The position numbers and the translations under genes are program-made. A stretch of DNA of 64,000 nucleotides, taken from Daedaleopsis sinensis. Its lineage: Eukaryota; Basidiomycota; Agaricomycetes; Polyporales; Polyporaceae. Shown piece after piece: positions 21,717 to 32,655 of this stretch. Location: assembly GCA_033807695.1 (NCBI GenBank), contig CM066302.1, positions 3,100,001 through 3,164,000 of the forward strand, given 5' to 3'. The notes under the pieces were generated by a model. That model did not search any database and was not told the DNA's origin. It saw only the letters and a list, made by a program, of their open reading frames with translations. Position 1 is the stretch's first letter; every line of letters begins with the position of its first letter.

Positions 21717-24685
21717 TTAAGGCGCGTGGGACATTATCAATCGGACTCTCTTGGAAGGGGGAGGTTCGCCATCGTCAACTTGTACTGGCGGACTCGGAAT
21801 CTCAAGCCATCCTACCCCGATATCATAATATGGATCCAGCCAAGGAAAGGAATAGGGGCCTTGCAGCTCCGGGAGGGCGTTATGTCTACGGATGCGTTGT
21901 AATACGGTGAGAGCGCGCTGATAATCCGCAAAGAATTCTCGATCGCTAGGTTTTGTTCGCTCTCCATCAAGCGGATAGTGGGCTTCGTGCTGTATCAGAT
22001 CTTCCAGTGCACGGAATACGTACGTATTGACTAGCACAGCGGTCAGTGATTAGACGTTCACAGCTTCGGATGCCACGACTCAGAAAACTCACTGCGCGGT
22101 GCGAGCTCAAAGCCTATCGCCATGCGAGATAGAGCCCTCAGGACGCCCCCGTGAGAGGCATTAGTGGCGCAGAACTCAGTCTTGCACTGCACTATCCTGG
22201 TGAGAAGGGTCTGGGGCAGCGCCTCCAACGTTAAGAAATGACCGCCTAATGCGATCGTTTTCAATGGCGTGTACACCATATGAAACATTCCAGGAGGTTG
22301 TATTCTGGGGTGATAGATCAGATTTTGTGTCTCAATAGAGTGAGCACGTACTTACAGGACTGCGCCCGGCAACAGAGGTACCGTAGCGACATCGACTTCA
22401 CCTGAAGGAATGGCTCCTGGATATTCCTCATCGGGAGCCTCGGCCATCTTGATCAGAAGCTGTTCGACATCGGCACTATTTCCAGATTTGGGCCTAAAGA
22501 GGGTCCACATTTTACCCCCGCAAGTGACCGCGGTCCATGTAGCAAGCCCGTGTGCGTCATGGTGAGGATGAGTAACGAATCCGCCGTTGGCCATGAGCGC
22601 CCAGTGTCGCATACGCTGAATGTCATAGGGCAGGTTGTCTATGTCGTCTTGTGTGGCCTCTATTGCATCCAGATCGTCCGACACTCGTCTATTGGGTAAA
22701 TCTGAGATCAAATATGCAACTGAACGAAGAATACAGCTTACTTTATGAACCATGGTAGTTGTGAGTGCGCCTGCGGGATATCAAGCAAGTTCGCGCAAAC
22801 GGTCGGATCGTCGGCGGTCTTCAAGAAATCCGCCATGGATGTGGTGACGTACTCAGACGGCAAGTCTTTTGCGTTGCGACGTCTCTTCTGTCTCGCGATC
22901 GCCCTGTTCTTCGCACCTATAGAGCTCGGTAAGTGCATGACAGTGGCAGGAACGATATACTCACTGTGCCACTGGACTGGACGATCCAGCCGTCTGAGCT
23001 GCTTCACTGACTGCTCGCTCCAATCTAGGGGCGGTGACTGTGTCCCTGTAATTGAGTAATTCTTGACGAGCACAGCTCGACCGGAAGCCAAGCATGATCG
23101 GATCCTCGACGCGAATTGTTCGTAAGTAATAGAGGAAGGAGCAACATTGTTGTCTAAAACTTCGACCATCGGTTCTTCGTTCGGACCGATAGGTAGAGTG
23201 GGATCCAGTGATGTTTCGGCGGCCCATTTAACCATCCGAACATCAGGGTCCTGCATGAAACATCAGCATCGCTAATATGAATTAAACTGACATCGCGTTA
23301 CGCACTCCAGCTTCCAGTTTGTTCCTCTTCACCTTGATGGGGTTGGGTTCAGTGAGGAAAGGTAGCATCGTTCGCATTCCGTTCCACCATGTACAGGGCG
23401 CACTGTGGTCCTTCGGAAATTCGGTTGAGGTGGTCGAGGGCATGAGAACATCCACATTGAGAGACTCGTCGAGTAAGGGTACGTGACCTGGTCTCAATCG
23501 ACCAATCGCTACTGTTTTTGAAACGCAATGAACTGTAAGTATGATGCATCTACGAGATACGTGGAATAACTTACATTCTGCCGTGCGCGTTAATGGATCA
23601 CGAGTAGGATCCGCGGCAGGAGCAAGGCGAGACTGCGGCGAAGAGTGAGGTAGTATGGTACAAATGTTCAAAGGTGGAAATGCACGGGCAGTTTGCGGCG
23701 ACGATTGTAGTTCCGAAGGAGCGAGTCGAGGCGAAGAGTGAGGTGTGCCAGTGACGTTCAAGGGGGCTATCGCACTGACAGTCTGCGGCACTGGTTGCAG
23801 TTCTGCAGAAGCGAAGCGAGGCGGAGAGTGAGGAGTACCAGAGTTGTTCAACGAAGCACCGGCATTGAAAGTCTGTGGCAGCGGTTGTGGGTATACAGGA
23901 TCCGGGCGAGAAGAGAGATGGGGTGGTCCAACATCGGAAGAGTCGGAAGCGACCGTTGAGGGTAGAAGATGTAGTCGTCGTCGATTCTCCCATTCTACGA
24001 GCTGTGCTTCTGTCGGCCATCTAGTCAACGGCGTCGAAGTAACTCGAAAGCGTTCAGTCGCGGTTGAACAGATAGGTGGGCCTCCAGGAGCTATCTCAGC
24101 GAGGCGAGCGGCGTATCTTCCACAGTGAGCAACGACATCGGCGATGGAGAGCTCGGTGTACCGCGACACGGTAGCACCAGCGGGAAAATGCGAATGAGAG
24201 GCGACGGAGATGATGTTTGGACTTCTGTTGTACAAACTGCGGTTGTTGACCGCTGTCCTATGGGCATACCACCGAAGTCGGTTGTTGTGGTAGACAAGCT
24301 CCACTTTCGTTGGATGCAGAGGATGTAGAGTCGATAACGAAGAAAATTGTGCTTCTTGGACGCCTTCCCATGCTTCCTTGGTCCGAAAGTAGAGCGAGAG
24401 CCGGTTCGCAGCGGAGCAGACCCACAAATCGCCAGCGCACCCGAAAGACACGGGTGGGTCGAGGGCTGACTCGGATTTATCGAATATAGCCACATTGACG
24501 TAGGCATCGTGTTTACGGCCTCGGAGGACCCTGTGAGAATAGTGGCCATCCTGCGAGCTCGTGGTAGCATTCGAGTCATCGCCAACTCCAGGTTCAAGTT
24601 GAACGTCGATTCCTTGTGCCACGTAGACAGTAGAATATTCGGCCTCCAAGGTTTCCAGGAGTGCGACTTCGGCGGAGGCTGGCAT
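21717..24685 (-). CDS. JmjC-domain (Fe(II)/2-oxoglutarate oxygenase-like) protein, ~901 aa
   Basis: Six exons in consistent phase: 24685-23575, 23532-23306, 23250-22742, 22688-22356, 22304-22093 and 22030-21717. Exons 1-2 (446 residues) encode an uncharacterised N-terminal region with two or three short imperfect repeats (STGTPHSPPRFA-like units near 23,690-23,870). Exons 3-5 carry a JmjC-type double-stranded beta helix: LLDIPQAHSQLPWFIK, THPHHDAHGLATWTAV with the H-x-D metal ligands near residues 658-660, LFRPKS, LPGAVLIQPPGMFHMVYTPL with the distal histidine near 735, and GGHFLT. This pattern matches the expanded JmjC-like proteins of agaricomycetes. Substrate (histone, nucleic acid or other) is unknown. 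It is convergent with the T5orf172 gene, 1.1 kb away. The 42-nt intron at 23,533-23,574 is a multiple of three and optional. Confidence 0.75.
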
Positions 24686-24949
24686 CTGTAGCGTGAGCTA
24701 GTACTAGTAGCGCAATCAAGTATTTACTATAACTCACTGAGCACCGGTGGGGTACCTGGCACTGTTAACATTCTTGTTGAGGGGAATTATTAAGTTCAAG
24801 ATGGCGGGAGTACCGTACGACCGTCACGGTGACTCACTAGTACTACATAGTAGTAGCCACTGGCAGTCACGGTGGCACGACCTCGGAGGCGGCCGTGACT
24901 CCTAGCCCGGGCCGGACCGCGCATAAAAACCGACGCCGGGTCAACACAT

Positions 24950-25360
24950 CCTCGATTGAGTGACGATTGAGTGACGATTGAGTGACAGTTGAGTCACGCT
25001 TGAATGACAGTTGAGTCACGCTTGAGTGACAGCTGAGTCACGACTCTGGCTCACCTGTGGTAATGTTTCGTTCTCTCAAGACTCAAGCCAGCTGGCCGCC
25101 GCTCAGGACTCAGGCCTCAGGCCTCAGGCCTCAGGGCCCGGGCGTGCGCAGTGGCACGGCCCGCGCAGGCTCGATTACCGTCAACATGTCAATGGCGCCC
25201 TAGTAGGACTAGTACTATTTCCCCATCTTCCATACGATGAAGCTGCTCTAGATCTCAGAGTTAATGTTCACGCTCTGATGTGTTTGTGTTGCAGCGAGTC
25301 TCAGGCGGGCCGGGCTGAAGCTTCGCGTCCTCATCTTCACCAAAAAACTCTGCTCCGGAG
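24950..25360. repeat. duplicated region upstream of the JmjC gene, with tandem TGAGTCACG-like units
   Basis: Sequence such as GTCAACACATCCTCGATTGA, CCCGGGCGTGCGC, TCAACATGTCAATGGCGCCC and ACGATGAAGCTGCTCTAGAT recurs in inverted, collinear order at 49,520-49,862, with clear divergence and indels. Positions 24,956-25,040 are a tandem run of 12-13-bp units (ATTGAGTGACG / GTTGAGTCACG). It lies 265-675 bp upstream of the JmjC start codon. Confidence 0.7.
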
Positions 25361-25412
25361 TGTTCATTCGGGCTACTGTTATGACAACTTGAACGTGCTA
25401 TAGACAAGTTCT

Positions 25413-26986
25413 CTACTCATAATACGCCTCGGCGTCGTCCGATTCCGAGTCGTCCGAGTTGTCCAAGTCCACCAAGCTCGAGAGATCCTCGTCGGGGGGT
25501 GACCGGTCGTACGCAGTCCACAGGGTGAACGGTGTACCAAGTATGCGCTGGTATCGCGGCATTTCCTTCTTAATCCGGGCTATTTGATTAGCAGTGAGGC
25601 GTCGAGCGGATCTTGAACACTGGGCAGCTTTCAACTTGAAGTCTATCGAAGCGTACTTGAGCTCGTGTGGACCTTCCTCGCAACTGTGAGGATCGACCAT
25701 CCTGCTAATGATTGGGTTACCGCTATCATCGTAACTGATTTTGCGGAGACACCACAACATTGCAGCATGATACACCTACGGATAATAATGCGTCAGTGTC
25801 AAATGAAGCAGACACGTGGTGAACGAATGATACCGCGGCACCAGACAAGCCGATTGCTCCGTACGCTTCATCTTCTCTGCTTTCACTCAGTCCCAATTGA
25901 TGTATAGGGAGAGCGCCTTTAATTCTCTTATAATGAATGGATAGAGGATGCAGAACAAAGGGGGATCGGAACAGGCCCTGAAATATCCTGTGAGTACGAA
26001 GTTGAATTTACTGACGCCGAGTTACTTGGCAGACCTTAGGAGTGTCGCGATGAGGCTTTGCGAAGAGAATACGTCCGTCCTTTATGACTTTCAGACAGTA
26101 ACCACGTCGACATTCCATGTCGGAATACTCGTTGGGGTACGCTCTGAAGAAGCTATCGAGAATTCGTATCGCCGCAGTGGAAAATTCATAAAGCCAACCG
26201 TGGACCCGACTCATTGCCTGGGACATGATCAACAACTGCTGGTCAGTAAGTGTGATTGGTGAACTCACCGTGTTGAACACCTCATCTCCACGGTGCACAG
26301 TCCAACTGATGCGATCACCATATACGGCATCCCATATGACTTGGAGGTCTGCGGCAACAATCTGAGCTTGTGCTCGGACCAGATTTGAGTTGATCCATGA
26401 GCAAGGCTCTCTACAGTTGCCCAAGTACTTGAGGAGCGTCGGTATGAATCGGGTGTTCCACTCAGGCCCCTGAAAGACGGTGCGCAATCGGGCGTCCTGT
26501 CCGACAGTGATTGGTGTACTAGGTACGCCGTTTTCAAAAACAAAGACCTTCATAGTGAGATGTTACTACGAACAGTGTAACGAAGATAGTAACGCCATGG
26601 CTTACTTTCATGGTGGGCCTACGTAAGGCGCTTCGAGAGTTTGCTAGTGGCGTCCTGTTTCTGTTTTCCGCGGTGGATTGGACTGCATCGAGGGTCTCCT
26701 GGGTATTTGAAATAGTAGGATATTGACCATGCATGAAAAGGAGGAGGAGGAAGGTTGAGTGTGAGACAAGACTGCGCAATCACCATAATGGAGCTATACT
26801 CACGGTTTCCGCAGCAAAACGAACTGTCTTGCGTTTGTTCTGTCGGTCGATCTCTTCATCATCGGAGGAGATTGTGCATGGTGCACTCCCGTCGGGAGCT
26901 CTGCTACTTGTGACCGAAGCAGCTGAACGTACTGTGCTTTGAGCGCTGGACATCATGGACTCGGCGTTGCCCCGGGAGTCGGACAT
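25413..26986 (-). CDS. uncharacterised agaricomycete protein, 414 aa
   Basis: Seven exons, every junction in phase 0: 26986-26804, 26698-26606, 26547-26269, 26217-26035, 25977-25834 and 25775-25413 form the core (the first is a Ser-rich leader). The product has a Ser/Asp-rich start (CTISSDDEEIDRQNKRKTVR), then VFVFENGVPSTPITVGQ, WNTRFIPTLLKYLG, a helical mid-section with YEFSTAAIRILDSFFRAYP, GLFRSPFVLHP, EAYGAIGLSGAAVYHAAMLW and an acidic tail. The layout resembles uncharacterised, high-copy agaricomycete proteins (possibly DUF6532-like, which I cannot confirm). It lies between the JmjC gene and the Plavaka transposase, all on the minus strand. The listed six segments sum to 415 codons; the seventh exon count would apply only if a further 5' exon exists upstream. 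Confidence 0.6.
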
Positions 26987-28035
26987 GGACTCCTCATGGT
27001 CACGGTGGTCCGACTCGGAGTTTGACAGGGCTGTTACCGGCGAGACGTGGAGCTGTATGCGTTTGCGTCGCTCTAATCAAAATGAAGTGATCAGACTGTT
27101 AAAAGCGACAGTAGGTAAGTTACACCCACTGGTCGGGGGTGGTCTAACACGGTCATCCTGACCCGCTCCATCCGACGTATCATCCTGTGGCTTCTGCACC
27201 TTCGAATTGGCGCGTTTCATAGGGATTCTTACGAAGTGCCCTGTATCAACAGGGGTTGTTTTCAGATGAAGCAGCCGCGTCGATGACTCGAAGGATAGTA
27301 GCGAATGCAACACTCAGTGGACTCGGAGGAAGGGATATATATACTGACGTTACAGTTCATGGCTGGTATTAGTAGGGTCCTCCGAGCCGGCTTGGCGCAT
27401 TGATATGCATTAATGTGAATCCTAGTCGTTGCCGTGCTTCCGAGTAACTTACTGCGGCAACAGTCCAACTTGACACCTGTCAGCATCGCCGGAGTATGGT
27501 CCACTTTAGCATTTGCTCCACGCCGTTCGGGGCATACACGATTACGAATCTGAAGGAGTCTGGACAGCCGGCAATGACGCGTACAGCTGGCATTGCACGT
27601 TTGCTTTCCGAGTCCCTGTATTCTTACCCAGGCTCCACTTCCATATGTAAGTGGCGATGGTGCACCTCGGAACTGACTCCGCACCATATTGACTCGGAAT
27701 GTGCTGGCACCGGTAGTGTCCTCCGAGTCCGAGTCGGAGCAGTGTGACGCACTGGGATCCTGAGGAACTGGCCGCCGGCCGCATGACTGTAGTCAGTTAT
27801 AGTAGTACACAAGCTGTTATCAGTGCGCGGGTTCCTAGTATCGCAATTGCCAATGCCAACCAACCAACGGGCCCCGCCGCGTGCATCCGAGTCTGACACT
27901 CCCACTGAGGCTGAGTCTCTCAATCGAGCTTGAGCCTCAGGCTCTCGTAGGGGAAAGCTTGATTGCATGCCGATGTCAACTTGCACAACCGGAATGATAA
28001 ATGACACATACGATTGCAACTGTCCCAAAATATAG
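26987..28035. other. spacer between the Plavaka gene and the next minus-strand gene
   Basis: About 1 kb with no convincing frame. Several GACTCGGA/TCCGAGTC motifs occur (near 27,010, 27,310 and a back-to-back CTCCGAGTCCGAGTCGGAG at 27,721). The 3' terminal repeat of the Plavaka element may lie here, but none was identified by eye. Confidence 0.35.
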
Positions 28036-31000
28036 CTAGCATCCAGGATAATATGAATCTTCTAGGTCGTCTTCGAAGTCTATTTGATCGTCTAGGCCGG
28101 TCCCGATGTCGCACTCGGCTTCTTCTTCTTCGTCATCACAGTCATCGTCGGAGAATGTGTCGAGCTCGTCGTCAAGCTGTTCCGGTATCCCGTCCTCTTC
28201 TGCACCATGAAATCCTCCTAGCTGCGACCCAGATTCAGTTCCGTGCAAAGTACTATCAGCCGCTTGAGACTCCATCAGGTCGACACCTGTATATCCAGAA
28301 AATGATCAGTCGACATCGGTGCGGAGCTTGCCTGACACCCACTATCATCGTCATCTATGTCTATCAGCTGAGTCTCAAGGGACGAGGGGGTCATCGCATG
28401 AGCATATGTGTGTCCCACTCCCATTCCCCAATGATATCGCATGAGTATGTCTCGATCTGCAAAGCTAGAGTTTCCTTCGTAAGTGCCTGCTCGAAATGGG
28501 TTGTGACAACCCGATAGAGTGACAACAGGGGGCTCACCAGCCAACGAGGTATCTCTTGTAATCGTCCTTGTCCCTAGCGCAGCCAGACAGCCCATATTCG
28601 CCTTCCGTGTGGCATCTGCCCGCGCTCCATAGAGGGATGACGTGACAGGCTCGCAGCACTTCAGCTGGATCGACGAAGCCGAATGCGGAGTCTGAGCGAA
28701 TCGGGTGGAAGGAAATCTCAGGAAGTTCGGATATCGCCAATGCAATGTCAACGCCGCGAATGACCTTGTACCATCTGACCCATAAGAAATCGAGGCGACG
28801 CGGATGATAGTCCCTCGATCCTGGACCGTTGTATACGACGTTGGCATGATATGCACCCAGTACCCGAGCATATAAGAACCGTCCCTGTGGGCTGCTTTCA
28901 TGAGCGGGCACGCTTGGATCAAGCATCATGACGTGACAATGCTCGGTTCCGGAGTTGACAATGTCTCGAGCGCGTCGCACATCGTAGGCTGTGTAGTTCA
29001 GCCAAACCTTTGGCCAATGACGGTTCGTTAATATTCAGGCGTCACACGACACGAGTCAAGCTCGTGCTCACCCGTTTGTGATGATAGATGCGCTCGTTCT
29101 TGATGTGCACATACTGATGCAACGTAGTCGCGACATCTTCTACGACACGATCGACCATATGGATATCATCATCTTGTTTCGCGCGTGCTTCACTGTTCAT
29201 CACAGCTTGGATCCTAGGAGCTAAATGTGTGCGTAGCTTCAAGGCGAAGTTCTATGGGTGCGACGGGTGAGCATATCACCCGTAAATTGCGAACTGACTC
29301 ACGGATACAGCTGGGTCACCAGCGTTGGCAGCCAGGAAGCTTGGTAATTGAACTACATTGTTCTCCGTCTTCCCGACATTGTATTGCAGTGATATGTCGT
29401 CGATTACTGGGTCAGGTTTGATGCGGAGTTCCGCTTTCTGGGCCAGTGATCTATGTTGACGAGTTGAAAGCGCATGCATACTCAACGAAGGCGGCAATCG
29501 GCTCCGAATGTTAGTGATCATCCTTTGCCTATGCTCTATGCTAGACAAGGCTCTCTGGATGTTCTTGCCGCTTGTACGTACATATTGACCTTTGGGCTCT
29601 CGATGGCGTATCTCGGATCCCTGTGAAGTGGTGAAGTGGTGAGTACTCGGCGCTCTCTTCACAATAGTGAAGAATCACCGATTCAGTTGAATATGAATCT
29701 GTTGTACCCATGATCCGTATGTAGTGCGCGTAGTCACCAAGAGCGTGTAATTTGTAAGTGTCAAGATTCAATGTTTTTGATTTTCTAGATGGCGGATTCG
29801 GAAGCGCAGACGAAGCAGCAGCTCCGGGAGTCGCAAGTTTCGCTACTTTTTCTGCCCGACGCTTCCGTTTTGCTACCTCAGAGTCGAGCTCGAAGGTATG
29901 GTACTCTTGGCACGTAGAGGCTTTGAAGCTCCTGAGAAGCCGTCCAAGAGCGGTAGTGATATTGTCCAGAAGAGCAAGAGTCGCATCGATGTGCAGTTGA
30001 AGACCAGCTATTCCATGCCAGTAGGCGAGCGTGAAGAGTAGCTTCATCAATCGACTGTTATGAGGGTCCGGAAGGAGTCCATGAAACAGTGGTATTGCAC
30101 ACTGTACGTTGTCAAACAAGGGGCGCGCATCAGCCATGAACTGGTGCGGTGTATGGTCACTAGGTAACAACGGTACCTTCAAAAGCTCGGCGTACTCGTG
30201 AGCGGTCATCTTCGATAGTTCGGAACGGTTGGTATAAATCTTGCGTATAATATCACGGCCGAACGAAGGCAGAAGCCTACATCTAGGGGAGGGTTTAACA
30301 CTGAAAATACTGATCAATTTCGAGAGTGGTTCTATCTTACCTTCGGTCGAACTCATCCTTCAATTTCACATCTTGAGCGTCGAGGATCCGCAATAAATGT
30401 ACGAGCAAGCTTTTCCAAACACCGAGCTCTAATTCGTGTAGCATGTCAACAGGAAGTGCCCGGAAGATATCGAGGGAGGATGTCCCCAATCGTTTGGAGA
30501 ATGCGTTCTGGGCATTGGCGAACTGAACATCAAACTCAAACAAACCGACTAGGAGGACGTACCATTGTGGGTACGAGGGACTGACTGGATAGTAGGTCCT
30601 CTACCTTCTTGCTGTTCACCGCGAGCATCTGGTTGTAGATCAAGTCACGCGCGGCTTCGACAACGGCCCGTCGCTCATGGTTATCAACGCGAGCAAGTGA
30701 TCTCCTCTGAGTACTGTCCTGGACAGTTCCCAGGAGATGCAATTGATCCATGCGTATGAGACATCTGGGGCAAGGACAACATCCCAGATTGCGTATGCTG
30801 GCGATCAAGGTCCTGTGAATTCATTGTGAATTCAGCGCATATCCGACGACGTGACCTAGACCACGCACTTTTCCGGATAGTCAGCAGAGTAGCTGAATAT
30901 CCGAGGGTAGAACCTCCTCAGCACTCCATCGGGGCAGTAAACGACGAACCCATGTTCGTACGCATAGACGAAGTCATCGTCGAGTAAGATTTCCCATTGA

Positions 31001-32655
31001 GCATGGAACAGCTCACGATGACAGTGCGTGGCCAGCCCATCCGTCAATTTAAACTGGAGGCCTAGTTCTTTTTTGAGTATATCCTTGAAAGCCGGAGGGA
31101 GCTAGAACCGATGAGTCAATGAGAAGGTTAAGAATCAAGGGGCACTCACAGAGCCGAAGTAAGCGATATGATCAAATGCACGAGTCGATAGCTCAGCGCG
31201 TCGGTACTTGGATTCGTTTCCGAAAGCCATGTATAACGGCCATAGTTTATCATGACCGAAGTCGGTCAAGTGGGTTTGGTCGGATGCGAACATGAGAGCA
31301 ACGACAACCCGTGGAAGCTCACAGCCTGGTTCTCGGGGGGATCGTTGGAGTTCTTCGTGTGCGTCGATGAACGCCTGAGATGTGTACGCCTCCCCGTAGA
31401 CACGGTTAGACCGAGAGAGATCGCCGGACGAGTCCCAAATGAGTCGGTAAGGCTCAAGATGGAAGTGTGAGAATGCTTCGGGATCGGTGAGTCGGGCGCG
31501 GATGGCTGCTAAAAGTTTACGATGCCAAAGAGAGGTGACCTCGAAGTCGTAAGTGCCCGGATTGACCGCACGTTTATGTAGAGGAACGGAGAGTGTCACA
31601 GGCGTCTCGCACCATTCGTCTGCGTCTGCCTTTTCTCCGATACGTGTGACGTCCTCCGATGCGAGCCTCCGATTGACGTCCCTCCATCTCGTTCCTTTTA
31701 GCTCCGCTTGGTCGAATCCCGAGTCGAGGAGTATTTCCAGCAGCTCTTGAAAGCTTGACTCCGACTTCGTAGCTGATCCTTCCCAGTACCACTTCCCGAG
31801 TCGAAAAGAACTCCAGTTTGGATAGGGGTAATATGGATTAGCTGGAGCATGAAAGTGTGGCGATGTCGTTTGTCTGCCGCTAGGGATGTCGTCCGAGACA
31901 ATCCGATTGGGATCGTGGTCAGGGAGTGCCGAAGAGAGATACTGGCGATAAAGCCCGAATATATTGCGATCGGAGCGTATTGGCAATGGGAGTACATGTG
32001 AGTGTGTCGGCGGACCTGTGTCGTCTCCATCCGAATTTGTAGTAGCGGGGAAGTCTGAAGTCTCTTCGGCGACTGGGGCCGCGCTACCGGCAGGAAGAAT
32101 TGGATGGGGAGCATTGGCGGGACAGGAGGACGAAAGATTCTCGGGGGGGTTGGATGGAGAAGGTGTCTGACCATTTTCATGAGGCGGGGCAAGACGTCGC
32201 CGCTTGGGCAATGGTCTCTCGGTTTCCTCGGATCGGTTTTCGACGAAGCGCCTAGGAATAGGGATGCGTGAGCGCCGCGGGCGTCCAGCTTCGACTTGGA
32301 TAACAGGTTCGGCCGCGGCAGTTTCTGATTCCAAATCACTGAACACCGGCAACTCTGCGATGACAGCAGATTCTGATATATCTTCATCCGACGTCGGTAG
32401 TATAGGTGGAGTTGGTAGAGGGAGTGGAGAGGGCGTGGCGAGGCCGATGTTTTCTGATCGCCGCCTCGCGAGCTTGTATAAGTGACCGAGTGCCTGATTC
32501 AGCGTATTCTTCATTTTCGAACATGCGCTCTGATGTGTTGTAAGTGCTTGATTGGTGGTGAATACCCGTGAGCATGCAGAGCAAGTATAAGTCGTCCCTG
32601 CACCGAGTTCTCCACAGTTAACTCGGTTGAAATTGTCCTCGAAATTTTCCTCCAT
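28036..32655 (-). mobile_element. Plavaka-type DNA transposase gene, ten exons, intact (1,366 aa)
   Basis: Exons 32655-31150, 31101-30869, 30812-30563, 30507-30341, 30282-29679, 29620-29303, 29251-29072, 29007-28538, 28464-28343 and 28286-28036 join without a stop or phase conflict. The start carries a C2H2-like finger (CSACSRVFTTNQALTTHQ). Then come hallmarks of Plavaka transposases, a CACTA-like group abundant in basidiomycetes: GKWYWEGSATKSESSFQELL, CELPRVVVALMFASDQTHLT, HCHRELFHAQWEILLDD, RRFYPRIFSYSADYPEK, NLGCCPCPRCLI, HELELGVWKSLLVHLLRILD, LHALGDYAHYIRIMGTTDSY and GFVDPAEVLRACHVIPLW. The tail is acidic. An undamaged frame across nine introns suggests recent activity. The element's terminal inverted repeats were not located. 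Confidence 0.85.

Noticed and set aside
24956..25040. CRISPR-like array
   Set aside because: The repeats are 12-13 bp, head to tail and without unique spacers, in a eukaryotic genome. Simple tandem repeat.
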